Below are positions 1 to 6,258 of a stretch of 6,258 nucleotides of DNA, piece by piece (position 1 is the stretch's first letter; each line of letters begins with the position of its first letter). The translations under genes were made by a program, and so were the position numbers. The notes below the pieces were generated by a model. The model was not told the origin of the DNA. It did not search any database and saw nothing but the letters and a program-made list of their open reading frames with translations. The DNA comes from Thiotrichaceae bacterium (GTDB lineage Bacteria > Pseudomonadota > Gammaproteobacteria > Thiotrichales > Thiotrichaceae): NCBI GenBank assembly GCA_015494435.1, contig WGBH01000075.1:1-6258 (forward strand), in the 5' to 3' direction.

Positions 1-129
1 GCCTCTCAATATGATTTGAAGAAATGGGAAGAGGATAATATCCCTTACACGATACGAAAAAGACGACAAGCACTCTTGAATATTAATAAAAATGAAATCC
101 AAAAAGCGGGGAAATTTAATGTAAATTAG
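1..129 (+). CDS. C-terminal fragment of an unrecognised protein (5' end outside window)
   Basis: Frame 1 is open from the first base and closes at a TAG ending at 129, giving 42 residues with no start in view. The peptide is strongly charged (KKWEEDN, TIRKRRQALL, NKNEIQKAGKF) and reads like a real protein tail rather than random translation. I do not recognise it with confidence. The pattern W, then I..R...L, then a lysine-rich end loosely recalls the C-terminal tail of GmrSD/DUF262-DUF1524 nucleases (W..I..R...L....IW.F), but the final tryptophan is missing and the similarity is weak. It lies directly before a transposase remnant, so it may itself be truncated or displaced. It runs toward the oxidoreductase gene, converging on it. 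The coding nature is moderately likely and the identity unknown. Confidence 0.4.
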   Translation, partial: ASQYDLKKWEEDNIPYTIRKRRQALLNINKNEIQKAGKFNVN

Positions 130-161
130 GGAGGGGGTTCGACAGCCTAGTATAAAACTCG

Positions 162-317
162 ATGCTCCATCATTTTAAAATCACATGGGAATTGCTTCTA
201 AGGGCAAGTGTGATAACAATTTTAAAACAGTATGGAATCACAGAAGGAGCTCTTGTTCTGGATGAATCTGACCGAGCGCGTTCTAAACGAACCCGCTTTA
301 TTTTTGTCAATCTTTAG
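162..317 (+). pseudogene. Truncated DDE transposase remnant (IS4-like type)
   Basis: This is an open frame of 51 residues from ATG 162 to TAG 315-317. From about residue 20 it reads ILKQYGITEGALVLDESD followed by RARSKRTRFIF. This matches, from memory, the first catalytic aspartate region of a common family of DDE transposases, where the motif is LVLDDSD..RSK.T..I followed by a VHKLKDK-type stretch. Here the match stops after RFIF, and three codons later the frame ends. The helix-turn-helix N-terminus is also missing, no Shine-Dalgarno precedes the ATG, and the remaining DDE residues are absent, so the fragment cannot be active. Its last 11 bp overlap the end of the convergent oxidoreductase gene, so the break that removed the rest of the transposase lies at about 303-312. 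The exact IS family is uncertain. Confidence 0.7.
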
Positions 318-2514
318 TTAATGGATATTTGACAAGTCGAACAATGATTGACTTATAACTTGGCATTTTACTGCGTTGATCCGTTGTTTTGGCAATGAGG
401 ACATTTGCTTCGGGGAAATAGGTCATTACATTCCCTGTGGGGATAGCATAACTGCGAACATTTAGGTTTTGCATACGACCTGTCTCATTTTCTAAGCTTA
501 CTTTATCATTTTCAATGAGTCCTTCGCGTTTCATATCATCAGTATTCATTAGGACGATCCAGCGTTGTTGTTGATCACGGTATAGGTCTTCTTGTTCATA
601 AATAATAGTGTTAAATTGACCTTCACTGCGGACAGAACTCATGCGGTAAAGCGATGTTTCACGACGTTTTCTTTTTGCATAATGGTGTGCGTACTCTGGC
701 ATAGGGTGAGTATGGAAAATAGCTGTACCCTGTAGAGTGGCAAATTGCGGTGAATGAAAAGTTCGTCCTTCAATTTGAAATTCCTCACGGGATTGATCTG
801 CTTTTTGTAAAATAGAAAAACCAGGGATGCTTTTGGCAATGGCTTCACGAATGGTTTTATGTTTGGAAAAAATAGAAAAATCAAAAATATCAGTAGAAAT
901 TAGATGCTTGGCAAGGTGAGAAATCCACTCGACTTCTGAAGGGAGATTAGGAAAACGATCAATTCCCCCATCGCTAATACGGACATAGTTGAACATGGAT
1001 TCTTGAGTGGTAGCTTGCTTTTCTTCATCGCGCACAGTCACGGGTAAAATAAGAACTTCGTCGGTTACACCATGCACATGCCCTTGATTTAACGTGGGGT
1101 TGAGGTATACCTTAAAGGGGATACGTTCTAATGCTTGTTCTGTAAAGACGGGATCAGGGCTTGCTGCAAATAAATTACCGCCGAGAATAAAGGCAATATC
1201 CATATTGCCATCCTGTGCTGCTTGCAAGCAGCCTATAGTATCCAGCCCTTTATGCTTAGGTAGAGTGATTCCAATATATTGTTCAATATTTTGCAATACG
1301 GCATCTTTTAATGCAGGTGTAACCCCCATTGATCCAACACCTTGAACATTACTATGCCCGCGCAAGGGTAAAAGTCCAGCACCTTTTTGTCCAACCATGC
1401 CACGTAATAAAGCAAGATTAATAATTGATTCCACATTATCAACACCATGCAGATGTTGTGTCACCCCCATTCCCCATGCGAAGACCACTTTTTTTGCATT
1501 AGTATAATATTGTGCAACCTGCTCCAGCGTGGTTTGTTCAATACCAGAGAGCGCGGTAATGTCTTGCCATGTTGTTTTTTCAATATCAGCGATGTAATCC
1601 GCGAATCCTTCAGTATACTGGTCAATAAAGGTTTTATTTTGTCCATTTTTGGCTATACATGCCTTGGCAATCCCTTTTAAAACCGCAATATCTGTGCCGA
1701 TATGTGGTTGTAAATAAAGTGAGGCAACTTTTGACCCGCCTTTTATCATAGAACGCCAGTCACTTGGTAAAGTAAATTCAACCAAGCCTTTTTCTTTGGC
1801 AGGATTAATAATAATGACATGACCACCGCGTCGTCGGCAAGCAACGAGTTCTTTTACAAAGCGGGGATGATTTGATGCTGGATTCGCTCCTATAACAAAG
1901 ATCATATCACTGCACTTAAGATCCCGTAATTGCAAGGTTGCTGTGCCACTGCCAATACTATTTGTCAACCCAACACCTGAGGCTTGATGACAATAATAAG
2001 AGCAATTATTGATGTGGTTTGTCCCCCAAGCACGAGCAAATAATTGCAATAAAAAAGCGGCTTCATTGGATGAACGTCCCGAACTATAAAAAAAGCTACG
2101 TTGTGGATTCGTTTGCTTAAAACGTTGTGTCATTTTATCCAATGCCATCTCAGCAGTAATGACACGATAATGTGTGTCGCCCTTTTGTTTATAAAGCGGT
2201 ACAGTTAAGCGACCTAGTTGTTCTAATTGTTGAGGTGATAATGCACGTAATTTGGCAATGCTTTTTTCTTTAAATAGAGATAAGGGAATAGCCGCTTGTA
2301 AATCCGTTAATTGCGTTTGTAAATTTTTTTTACAAAATTCGGCGAATTGTTTGTTTTCGTTACGTGTGCCTCCATTTTGTCCTCCTGTACCAAAAGCACA
2401 ACTCTTACAGGTATTTTTAGCATACAAGGATTGTAAAGAAGCACTTATGCCGACTTTGCGCGCAACACGAAGTGAATACTGTAAGGCTTGAAAGCCACCT
2501 GCTTTTTTTGTCAT
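307..2514 (-). CDS. FdhF/YdeP family molybdopterin-dependent oxidoreductase
   Basis: A 735-residue cytoplasmic protein (no signal peptide, no twin-arginine motif) of the molybdopterin oxidoreductase superfamily, closest in layout to E. coli YdeP and the formate dehydrogenase H-like family; YdeP is linked to acid resistance and its substrate is not settled. Visible in order: a cysteine cluster C36-x2-C39-x21-C61; the family motif SSGRSSNEAAFLLQLFAR (144-161); a candidate molybdenum ligand Cys175 in YYCHQASGVGL; nucleotide-binding IGANPASNHPR (208-218); PLRGHSNVQG (383-392); ILGGN (443-447); and the C-terminal molydopterin-binding domain with SSVRSEGQFNTIIY (626-639) and TYFPEANVL (698-706). 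Length matches the family. I start at ATG 2514, with a modest CAGG site 8 nt upstream. An in-frame GTG at 2589 would add 25 residues, but those codons come from a palindromic repeat. The Fe-S cysteine usually found three residues after the CxxC is absent, so the cluster is atypical. It lies 210 bp after spoVR, same strand. Confidence 0.9.
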   Translation of the reverse strand: MTKKAGGFQALQYSLRVARKVGISASLQSLYAKNTCKSCAFGTGGQNGGTRNENKQFAEFCKKNLQTQLTDLQAAIPLSLFKEKSIAKLRALSPQQLEQLGRLTVPLYKQKGDTHYRVITAEMALDKMTQRFKQTNPQRSFFYSSGRSSNEAAFLLQLFARAWGTNHINNCSYYCHQASGVGLTNSIGSGTATLQLRDLKCSDMIFVIGANPASNHPRFVKELVACRRRGGHVIIINPAKEKGLVEFTLPSDWRSMIKGGSKVASLYLQPHIGTDIAVLKGIAKACIAKNGQNKTFIDQYTEGFADYIADIEKTTWQDITALSGIEQTTLEQVAQYYTNAKKVVFAWGMGVTQHLHGVDNVESIINLALLRGMVGQKGAGLLPLRGHSNVQGVGSMGVTPALKDAVLQNIEQYIGITLPKHKGLDTIGCLQAAQDGNMDIAFILGGNLFAASPDPVFTEQALERIPFKVYLNPTLNQGHVHGVTDEVLILPVTVRDEEKQATTQESMFNYVRISDGGIDRFPNLPSEVEWISHLAKHLISTDIFDFSIFSKHKTIREAIAKSIPGFSILQKADQSREEFQIEGRTFHSPQFATLQGTAIFHTHPMPEYAHHYAKRKRRETSLYRMSSVRSEGQFNTIIYEQEDLYRDQQQRWIVLMNTDDMKREGLIENDKVSLENETGRMQNLNVRSYAIPTGNVMTYFPEANVLIAKTTDQRSKMPSYKSIIVRLVKYPLTKD

Positions 2515-2560
2515 TATTAATACCTGTAAGGAGAAAGGAATACCTTTGCCAAATTTAAAT

Positions 2561-2637
2561 TGTAAGGTGGATAAGTGTAATACATCCACCGCAACACCTT
2601 GATTTTGATGGATGCGCTATCGCTTATCCACCCTACA
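2561..2637. repeat. Paired inverted REP/BIME-like palindromic repeat
   Basis: Two units of about 30 nt lie head to head around a 16-nt centre. The plus-strand unit is 2561-2590, and the minus-strand unit runs from 2637 to 2607. Each folds on itself: GGTGGAT (2566-2572) pairs with ATCCACC (2584-2590), and in the other unit GGTGGAT (minus strand, 2632-2626) faces ATCCATC (2613-2607). The two units also pair with each other: 15-nt outer arms (2561-2575 with 2623-2637) match at 14 positions, and inner 8-nt arms (2583-2590 with 2607-2614) match at 7. The consensus, GTAGGGTGGATAAGCG followed by GCGCATCCA, looks like a repeat family common in gammaproteobacterial intergenic regions (recalled, not searched). 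It lies 88 nt after the spoVR stop, where it could form a transcript-stabilising or attenuating hairpin. Confidence 0.75.
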
Positions 2638-2648
2638 AAGCTACAAAG
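2633..2648. repeat. Tandem 8-bp direct repeat (ctacaaag x2)
   Basis: The octamer ctacaaag occurs twice in perfect tandem, at 2633-2640 and 2641-2648. The first copy overlaps the outer end of the palindromic repeat. It may reflect slippage or a junction formed when the repeat inserted. I see no matching octamer on the other side of the palindrome, so it is not a clear target-site duplication. Confidence 0.5.
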
Positions 2649-2724
2649 CATGATTGGTGAAGGTATTAAGACAGGGGATAATGATAAAAGTATTAGCCTA
2701 GCGGAGTTTTTAATCCCTTAAAAC

Positions 2725-4236
2725 CTACGAACAGCGAAAACTCTTTTTAATAATTCCATTATCATCCACAGAATTTAGTACAACCGTATACCCCCATAAA
2801 CGATGTAAATGCTTAACGACTTCACTAGCTGTGTCGCTAAGTGGTTTTCTATCATGCATTATATGTTGTAGTGTTAGTCTTCTGTCACCTTTTAGATCAA
2901 CGTCATAAACTTGAATATCAGGTTCTCTATAGCCTAAATTATATTGTTGCGCTAGGTGTTCTCTGATTTTTTGATAGCCTCGTTTATTATGAATGGCATT
3001 AATGCCAATAGTATCGGCAGTATCATCGTCTTCAACTAAAAACAGATGAAAGTCACGTATAATTTTAGGCGATAGAAATTGCAAAATAAAACTTTCATCA
3101 CGGTAATTTTTCATTGCGTCATGCAAAGTATCTAGCCAGTTAGAACCTGCTATATCAGGAAACCATTCCTTATCCTCCTCGGTTGGATTCTCACAGATGC
3201 GACGAATATCTTGCATCATAGCAAAGCCTAAAGCATAAGGGTTGATGCCAGAAAAATATGGACTATCAAAGTCAGGTTGAGCCACAACGCTGGTATGCGA
3301 TGCTAAAAATTCAAGCATAAAGCCATCAGTGACTAAGCCTTCATCATAGAGTTGATGTAAAAGCGTATAATGCCAAAAGGTCGCCCAGCCTTCATTCATT
3401 ACTTGAGTTTGTTTTTGGGGATAGAAATATTGTGAAATTTTACGCACAATTCGCACAATTTCACGTTGCCAAGTTTGTAAATGTGGTGCATTTTTCTCAA
3501 TAAAATAGAGTAAATTTTCTTCTGCTTCGGCAGGAAAACGAGGTTCTTCAATGCTGGATTGATTTTGTTGCTGTGCGGGTAGAGTGCGCCAAATATCATT
3601 AATATGTTGTTGTATATAGTTTTCTCGTTCTTGCTGATATTTTTGCTCTTGTATCGCAGAGACCGGGTTAGGGCGTTTATAGCGATCTACACCGTAATTA
3701 GACAGCGAATGACAGGAATCTAAAAGTTTTTCTACTTCTTCAACTCCGTGACGTTCCTCACATTGAGCAATATAAGTTCGAGCAAATTGTAAATAATCAA
3801 TAATACCTTCTGCATCTGTCCATGTTTTAAATAGATAATTGCCTTTAAAAAAAGAATTGTGTCCATAACAGGCATGTGCAATCACTAAAGCCTGCATGGT
3901 CATGGTGTTTTCTTCCATTAAATAGGAAATACAGGGGCTGGAGTTAATTACAATCTCATAAGCAAGTCCCATGCGTCCGCGTTGGTAATTTTGCTCAGTG
4001 GAAAGAAAGCTTTTGCCAAATGACCAATGATTATAATTAATTGGCATCCCAACCGAGGAGTAGGCATCCATCATTTGGTCTGAGCGAATGACTTCAATTT
4101 GATTGGGGTAGGTGTCTAGTTTGAATTTATCTTTGGCAATGCGTGCTATTTCTCTATCATAGATTTCTAATAGTTCAAATGTCCATTCGGATTGAGTCGA
4201 TAAGGGTTGTCGTTTAATACTTTTTTTAAGACTCAT
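2725..4236 (-). CDS. spoVR: SpoVR family protein (YcgB-like)
   Basis: A 503-residue soluble protein, close to the roughly 510 residues of E. coli YcgB. SpoVR was named for a role in Bacillus spore cortex formation, but in non-sporulating Gram-negatives it belongs to the PrkA-YeaH stress module and its biochemistry is unknown. Family signatures, in order: NHWSFGK (69-75), the EIVINSSPC segment (94-102), HACYGHNSFFKGN (121-133), YGVDRYKRPNP (181-191), MNEGWATFWHY (280-290), INPYALGF (331-338). The conserved His and Glu residues in the HACYGH and NEGWATFWH motifs look like possible metal ligands (inference). A Gln-rich linker (194-227) separates the halves. The start is ATG 4236, preceded at 6 nt by AAAGAGAG (4243-4250). 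A longer in-frame reading up to 4407 only reads through yeaH codons and is not homologous to the family. The gene overlaps the yeaH stop by 11 bp, implying translational coupling. It ends in TAG, and no clear intrinsic terminator follows. Confidence 0.95.
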   Translation of the reverse strand: MSLKKSIKRQPLSTQSEWTFELLEIYDREIARIAKDKFKLDTYPNQIEVIRSDQMMDAYSSVGMPINYNHWSFGKSFLSTEQNYQRGRMGLAYEIVINSSPCISYLMEENTMTMQALVIAHACYGHNSFFKGNYLFKTWTDAEGIIDYLQFARTYIAQCEERHGVEEVEKLLDSCHSLSNYGVDRYKRPNPVSAIQEQKYQQERENYIQQHINDIWRTLPAQQQNQSSIEEPRFPAEAEENLLYFIEKNAPHLQTWQREIVRIVRKISQYFYPQKQTQVMNEGWATFWHYTLLHQLYDEGLVTDGFMLEFLASHTSVVAQPDFDSPYFSGINPYALGFAMMQDIRRICENPTEEDKEWFPDIAGSNWLDTLHDAMKNYRDESFILQFLSPKIIRDFHLFLVEDDDTADTIGINAIHNKRGYQKIREHLAQQYNLGYREPDIQVYDVDLKGDRRLTLQHIMHDRKPLSDTASEVVKHLHRLWGYTVVLNSVDDNGIIKKSFRCS

Positions 4237-5509
4237 GATTGGCTCTCTTTTTAAACAATTCGCGAAAAACGGGATAAATATCAGCATTATCCTCAACTCG
4301 GCTAGTGGCAAAATTATTGCTAAAATCTTTTTGTATATTTTGGTATAAATGCCAGAGTTCTTGTGGTTGCTGACCACCGATTTCAATATAAGTAAAATAC
4401 TGAACAAAAGGTAAGATTTTTTGGGTCATTAGTTGATGACATTTTACCTGATCATTTGGCCAATTATCTCCATCAGAAGCTTGTGCAGTATAGATATTCC
4501 ATTGTTCTGGAGGGTAGCGTTCTTCAATGATTTCGCTAATCATTTCTAAAGCACTAGAGACCACCGTTCCACCTGTTTCACGGTCATAGAAAAAAGTCTC
4601 TTCATCGACCTCACTCGCCTGTGTATGGTGGCGAATAAAGACCACATCAATTTTCCCATAATTACGTTGTAAGAAAATGTAGAGTAGGAAAAAGAACCGT
4701 TTTGCTGTATTTTTAATGTCCTGTGTCATGGAACCAGAGACATCCATAATACAAAACATCACCGCTTGGGGGGATGGTTTGGGGATTTTTACTTTTAGAT
4801 TATATTTTAAATCAAAGTCATCAATAAAGGGCAGGGCGTTGAGCTGTTTAGTCAGCAACGCAATTTCTTCTTCAATCTCCATTTTTTGTTGCTGTTGGGT
4901 ATCAGAAAGTGGTTCGATTAAAGATTCAAGCTGTAGGCGTAATGCGCGTCTTTTTTTGCGTTTTTTACCACCTAAAGCAATCCGCCGAGCCTGAGCGCTA
5001 CGCATGGTGCGTACTAGATTCATTTGATTAGGATTGCCAACTTCACTAATGCCTGCTTGATGATAACTAAAACTATCGCTACTGCTTAATTGGCGCTTAA
5101 TCATATTCGGCAGAGCTAGGTCTTCAAACATAAACTCTAGGAATTCACTTTGTGAGATTTGAAATACAAAATCATCCATTCCTTCACCAGAATCACTGGC
5201 TTGTCCTTCACCTGAGCCGCCACCCTCTCCACCTTCGGGGCGAGGAAGCCGATCCCCTTCTGCAAATTCTTTATTACCAGGATGAACAATGGTACGACGA
5301 CCCCCTGAGCCGTGCCCAAAGATAGGTTCAGAAATATCTTTTTTAGGAATGGTGATGGATTCACCCTGTTCCATCTCTTTAATATTACGTTGATTAACCG
5401 CATCGGATACTGATTTACGAATTTGTTTGCGATAACGTTTCAGAAACCGTTGTCGATTAACGGTACTTTTATTTTTACTGTTTAAACGACGGTCAATAAT
5501 ATATGACAT
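4226..5509 (-). CDS. yeaH: YeaH/YhbH family (UPF0229) protein with VWA-like domain
   Basis: This 427-residue protein has the same length as E. coli YeaH by recall and similar sequence throughout: N-terminal IDRRLN..NKS.VNRQRFL.RY (5-26), ISIP/DISEP segment (50-63), a Gly/Glu-rich flexible stretch (92-110), FVFQIS..E.L..FEDLALPN (114-135), and a charged coiled-coil-like region (180-225). The C-terminal half is a von Willebrand A-like fold with the metal-ion-dependent adhesion site DVSGSM (256-261), TGGT (312-315) and SDGDN (345-349), all intact, followed by DIYPVFRELF (410-419). In E. coli the product is a cytoplasmic partner of the kinase YeaG (PrkA) in starvation and stationary phase, and the VWA domain is likely an Mg2+-dependent protein-binding platform (inference). 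The start is ATG 5509, behind a perfect AAGGAGGT site. The gene lies 115 bp after prkA and overlaps spoVR at its end. It shows no truncation or frameshift. Confidence 0.96.
   Translation of the reverse strand: MSYIIDRRLNSKNKSTVNRQRFLKRYRKQIRKSVSDAVNQRNIKEMEQGESITIPKKDISEPIFGHGSGGRRTIVHPGNKEFAEGDRLPRPEGGEGGGSGEGQASDSGEGMDDFVFQISQSEFLEFMFEDLALPNMIKRQLSSSDSFSYHQAGISEVGNPNQMNLVRTMRSAQARRIALGGKKRKKRRALRLQLESLIEPLSDTQQQQKMEIEEEIALLTKQLNALPFIDDFDLKYNLKVKIPKPSPQAVMFCIMDVSGSMTQDIKNTAKRFFFLLYIFLQRNYGKIDVVFIRHHTQASEVDEETFFYDRETGGTVVSSALEMISEIIEERYPPEQWNIYTAQASDGDNWPNDQVKCHQLMTQKILPFVQYFTYIEIGGQQPQELWHLYQNIQKDFSNNFATSRVEDNADIYPVFRELFKKRANHES
4243..4250 (-). promoter_or_regulatory. Ribosome-binding site of spoVR inside the yeaH 3' end
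   Basis: Read on the minus strand, this is AAAGAGAG, 6 nt before ATG 4236 and inside the last codons of yeaH. Together with the 11-bp gene overlap it supports ATG 4236 as the spoVR start and suggests coupling to yeaH translation. Confidence 0.6.
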
Positions 5510-5514
5510 ATCTC

Positions 5515-5522
5515 ACCTCCTT
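5515..5522 (-). promoter_or_regulatory. Consensus Shine-Dalgarno site of yeaH
   Basis: Read on the minus strand, this is AAGGAGGT, a full 8/8 match to the anti-Shine-Dalgarno sequence, ending 5 nt before ATG 5509. It fixes the yeaH start and implies strong independent translation initiation, unlike the coupled, weaker site of spoVR. Confidence 0.85.
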
Positions 5523-5569
5523 GCTTGAATCTAAATAGGGCGTAAATATTGAAGTGAATGATTGAGTGA

Positions 5570-5594
5570 GCTTATTTTTATGAACTTAATAAGC
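5570..5594. other. Inverted repeat in the prkA-yeaH gap
   Basis: The 7-bp arms gcttatt (5570-5576) and aataagc (5588-5594) flank an 11-nt loop, all within the 115-bp intergenic region between the prkA stop and the yeaH start. In the minus-strand transcript this could form a small AU-rich hairpin about 48 nt upstream of the yeaH Shine-Dalgarno. No U-tract follows it, so it is not a classical intrinsic terminator. It could be an mRNA processing or partial attenuation element, or chance pairing. Confidence 0.35.
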
Positions 5595-5624
5595 CAACCC
5601 AAGCTACAATATATTGATCATGAA

Positions 5625-6258
5625 TTACTGTGATTTACGCACTCGCAAATACCATTCTGCTAATAAACGTACTTGTTTTTCGGTATAACCTCGCTCCATC
5701 ATCCGTGACACAAAATTATCATGTTTACGTTGTTCATTACTGGATGATTTGGCACTGAATGAAATAACAGGTAACAGTTCTTCGGTACTAGAGAACATTT
5801 TCTTTTCAATCACTCGGCGTAGTTTTTCATAACTAGTCCAAGAAGGATTCTGACCTTGATGATTAGCACGGCTACGTAGTACAAAATTAACCACTTCGTG
5901 ACGGAAATCCTTAGGATTACTAATCCCAGCGGCTTTCTCAATTTTTTCAAGATCCGCATTTAAAGCACTACGATTGAGTAATTCTCCTGTTTCAGGATCA
6001 CGGAATTCTTGATCTTGAATCCAAAAATCAGCATAAGTCACATAACGATCAAATAAGTTTTGACCGTATTCAGAATAGGACTCAAGATAGGCGGTTTGAA
6101 TTTCTTTACCAATAAAGTCAACATAACGTGGTGAAAGATATTCTTTAATATAGCCAATATAACGATCTTGAACCTCTTTTTGAAACTGTTCACGTTCAAT
6201 TTGTTGTTCTAATACATACATTAAATGCACTGGGTTAGCTGCAATTTCTGAAGAATCA
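5625..6258 (-). CDS. prkA: PrkA family serine protein kinase, C-terminal part (YeaG-like)
   Basis: The last 210 codons of a gene whose start lies beyond the right edge. The frame is open to the window end (…DSSEIAANPVHLMYVLEQQ…), and a GTG within it at 6230 is an internal Val, not a start. The protein matches the C-terminal PrkA domain of E. coli YeaG (about 640 residues in full): YLESYSEYGQNLFDRYVTYADFW, written here only as its ends YLESYSEYGQN (48-58 from Val at 6230) and FDRYVTYADFWIQDQEFRD, then SALNADLEKIEK, GISNPKDFRHEVVNFVLR, SYEKLRRVIEKKMFSS, EELLPVISF, and the terminal YTEKQVRLLAEWYLRVRKSQ. PrkA carries an N-terminal AAA+ domain, not visible here, and this kinase-like C-terminus. 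It autophosphorylates in E. coli, and a protease activity has been reported for the Bacillus protein. It heads the prkA-yeaH-spoVR operon, cytoplasmic and stress-induced in relatives. Confidence 0.96.
   Translation of the reverse strand, partial: DSSEIAANPVHLMYVLEQQIEREQFQKEVQDRYIGYIKEYLSPRYVDFIGKEIQTAYLESYSEYGQNLFDRYVTYADFWIQDQEFRDPETGELLNRSALNADLEKIEKAAGISNPKDFRHEVVNFVLRSRANHQGQNPSWTSYEKLRRVIEKKMFSSTEELLPVISFSAKSSSNEQRKHDNFVSRMMERGYTEKQVRLLAEWYLRVRKSQ

Noticed and set aside
132..155. A ggttcga string resembling a tRNA T-loop
   Set aside because: The flanking bases do not form a 5-bp T-stem, and no acceptor stem, anticodon arm or D-arm is present around it.
1094..1345. Plus-strand open frame of 83 codons
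   Set aside because: It is the shadow of the well-conserved oxidoreductase reading frame, with no independent evidence of coding.
2561..2648. CRISPR-like repeat array
   Set aside because: There are only two inverted units, not regularly spaced direct repeats, and no cas genes are nearby.
2638..2724. Possible intrinsic terminator or promoter after spoVR
   Set aside because: I found no GC-rich stem followed by a U-tract and no convincing -35/-10 pair with proper spacing on the minus strand. Only the palindromic repeat farther downstream offers structure.
4237..4407. In-frame N-terminal extension of SpoVR by 57 residues
   Set aside because: It lies entirely within yeaH codons, has no family similarity, and ATG 4236 has a good ribosome-binding site and gives the usual family length.
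4716..4994. Plus-strand open frame of 92 codons
   Set aside because: It is antisense to the conserved VWA region of yeaH, resembles no known family, and is explained by the constraint on the opposite strand.

Overview
The window carries four genes on the minus strand and a short scar of broken plus-strand sequence at its left end. It looks like a moderately AT-rich gammaproteobacterium. All three conserved stress proteins align from memory almost end to end with E. coli YeaG (PrkA), YeaH and YcgB (SpoVR). A transposase remnant and a REP-like palindromic repeat fit the repeat-rich genomes of sulfur-oxidising or methanotrophic lineages such as the Beggiatoa/Thiothrix or Methylococcales groups. 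That last placement is inference only.

Layout, reading the minus strand from right to left: (1) 6258-5625, the C-terminal third of PrkA, a serine protein kinase/AAA+ protein whose 5' part lies outside the window; (2) 5509-4226, YeaH, a UPF0229/YhbH protein with a von Willebrand A-like domain; (3) 4236-2725, SpoVR/YcgB, overlapping yeaH by 11 bp; (4) 2514-307, a molybdopterin oxidoreductase of the FdhF/YdeP type, 210 bp downstream of spoVR. A pair of inverted REP-like units (2561-2637) sits in that 210-bp gap. At the left end, on the plus strand, lie an unrecognised C-terminal coding fragment (1-129) and a truncated DDE transposase (162-317). The transposase stops inside the last 11 bp of the oxidoreductase gene.

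The prkA-yeaH-spoVR trio is a widely conserved operon tied to stationary phase, starvation and general stress (RpoS-dependent in E. coli). PrkA is the kinase/ATPase, YeaH its VWA-type partner, and SpoVR a protein of unknown biochemistry that works with them. The downstream oxidoreductase resembles E. coli YdeP, linked to acid resistance, so it may share the stress theme, but the repeat-containing gap leaves open whether it belongs to the same transcript. I do not see a wholly new system here. The points most worth a second look are the RNA-favouring palindromic repeat between spoVR and the oxidoreductase, the altered cysteine pattern of the oxidoreductase, and the transposase scar at its 3' end.
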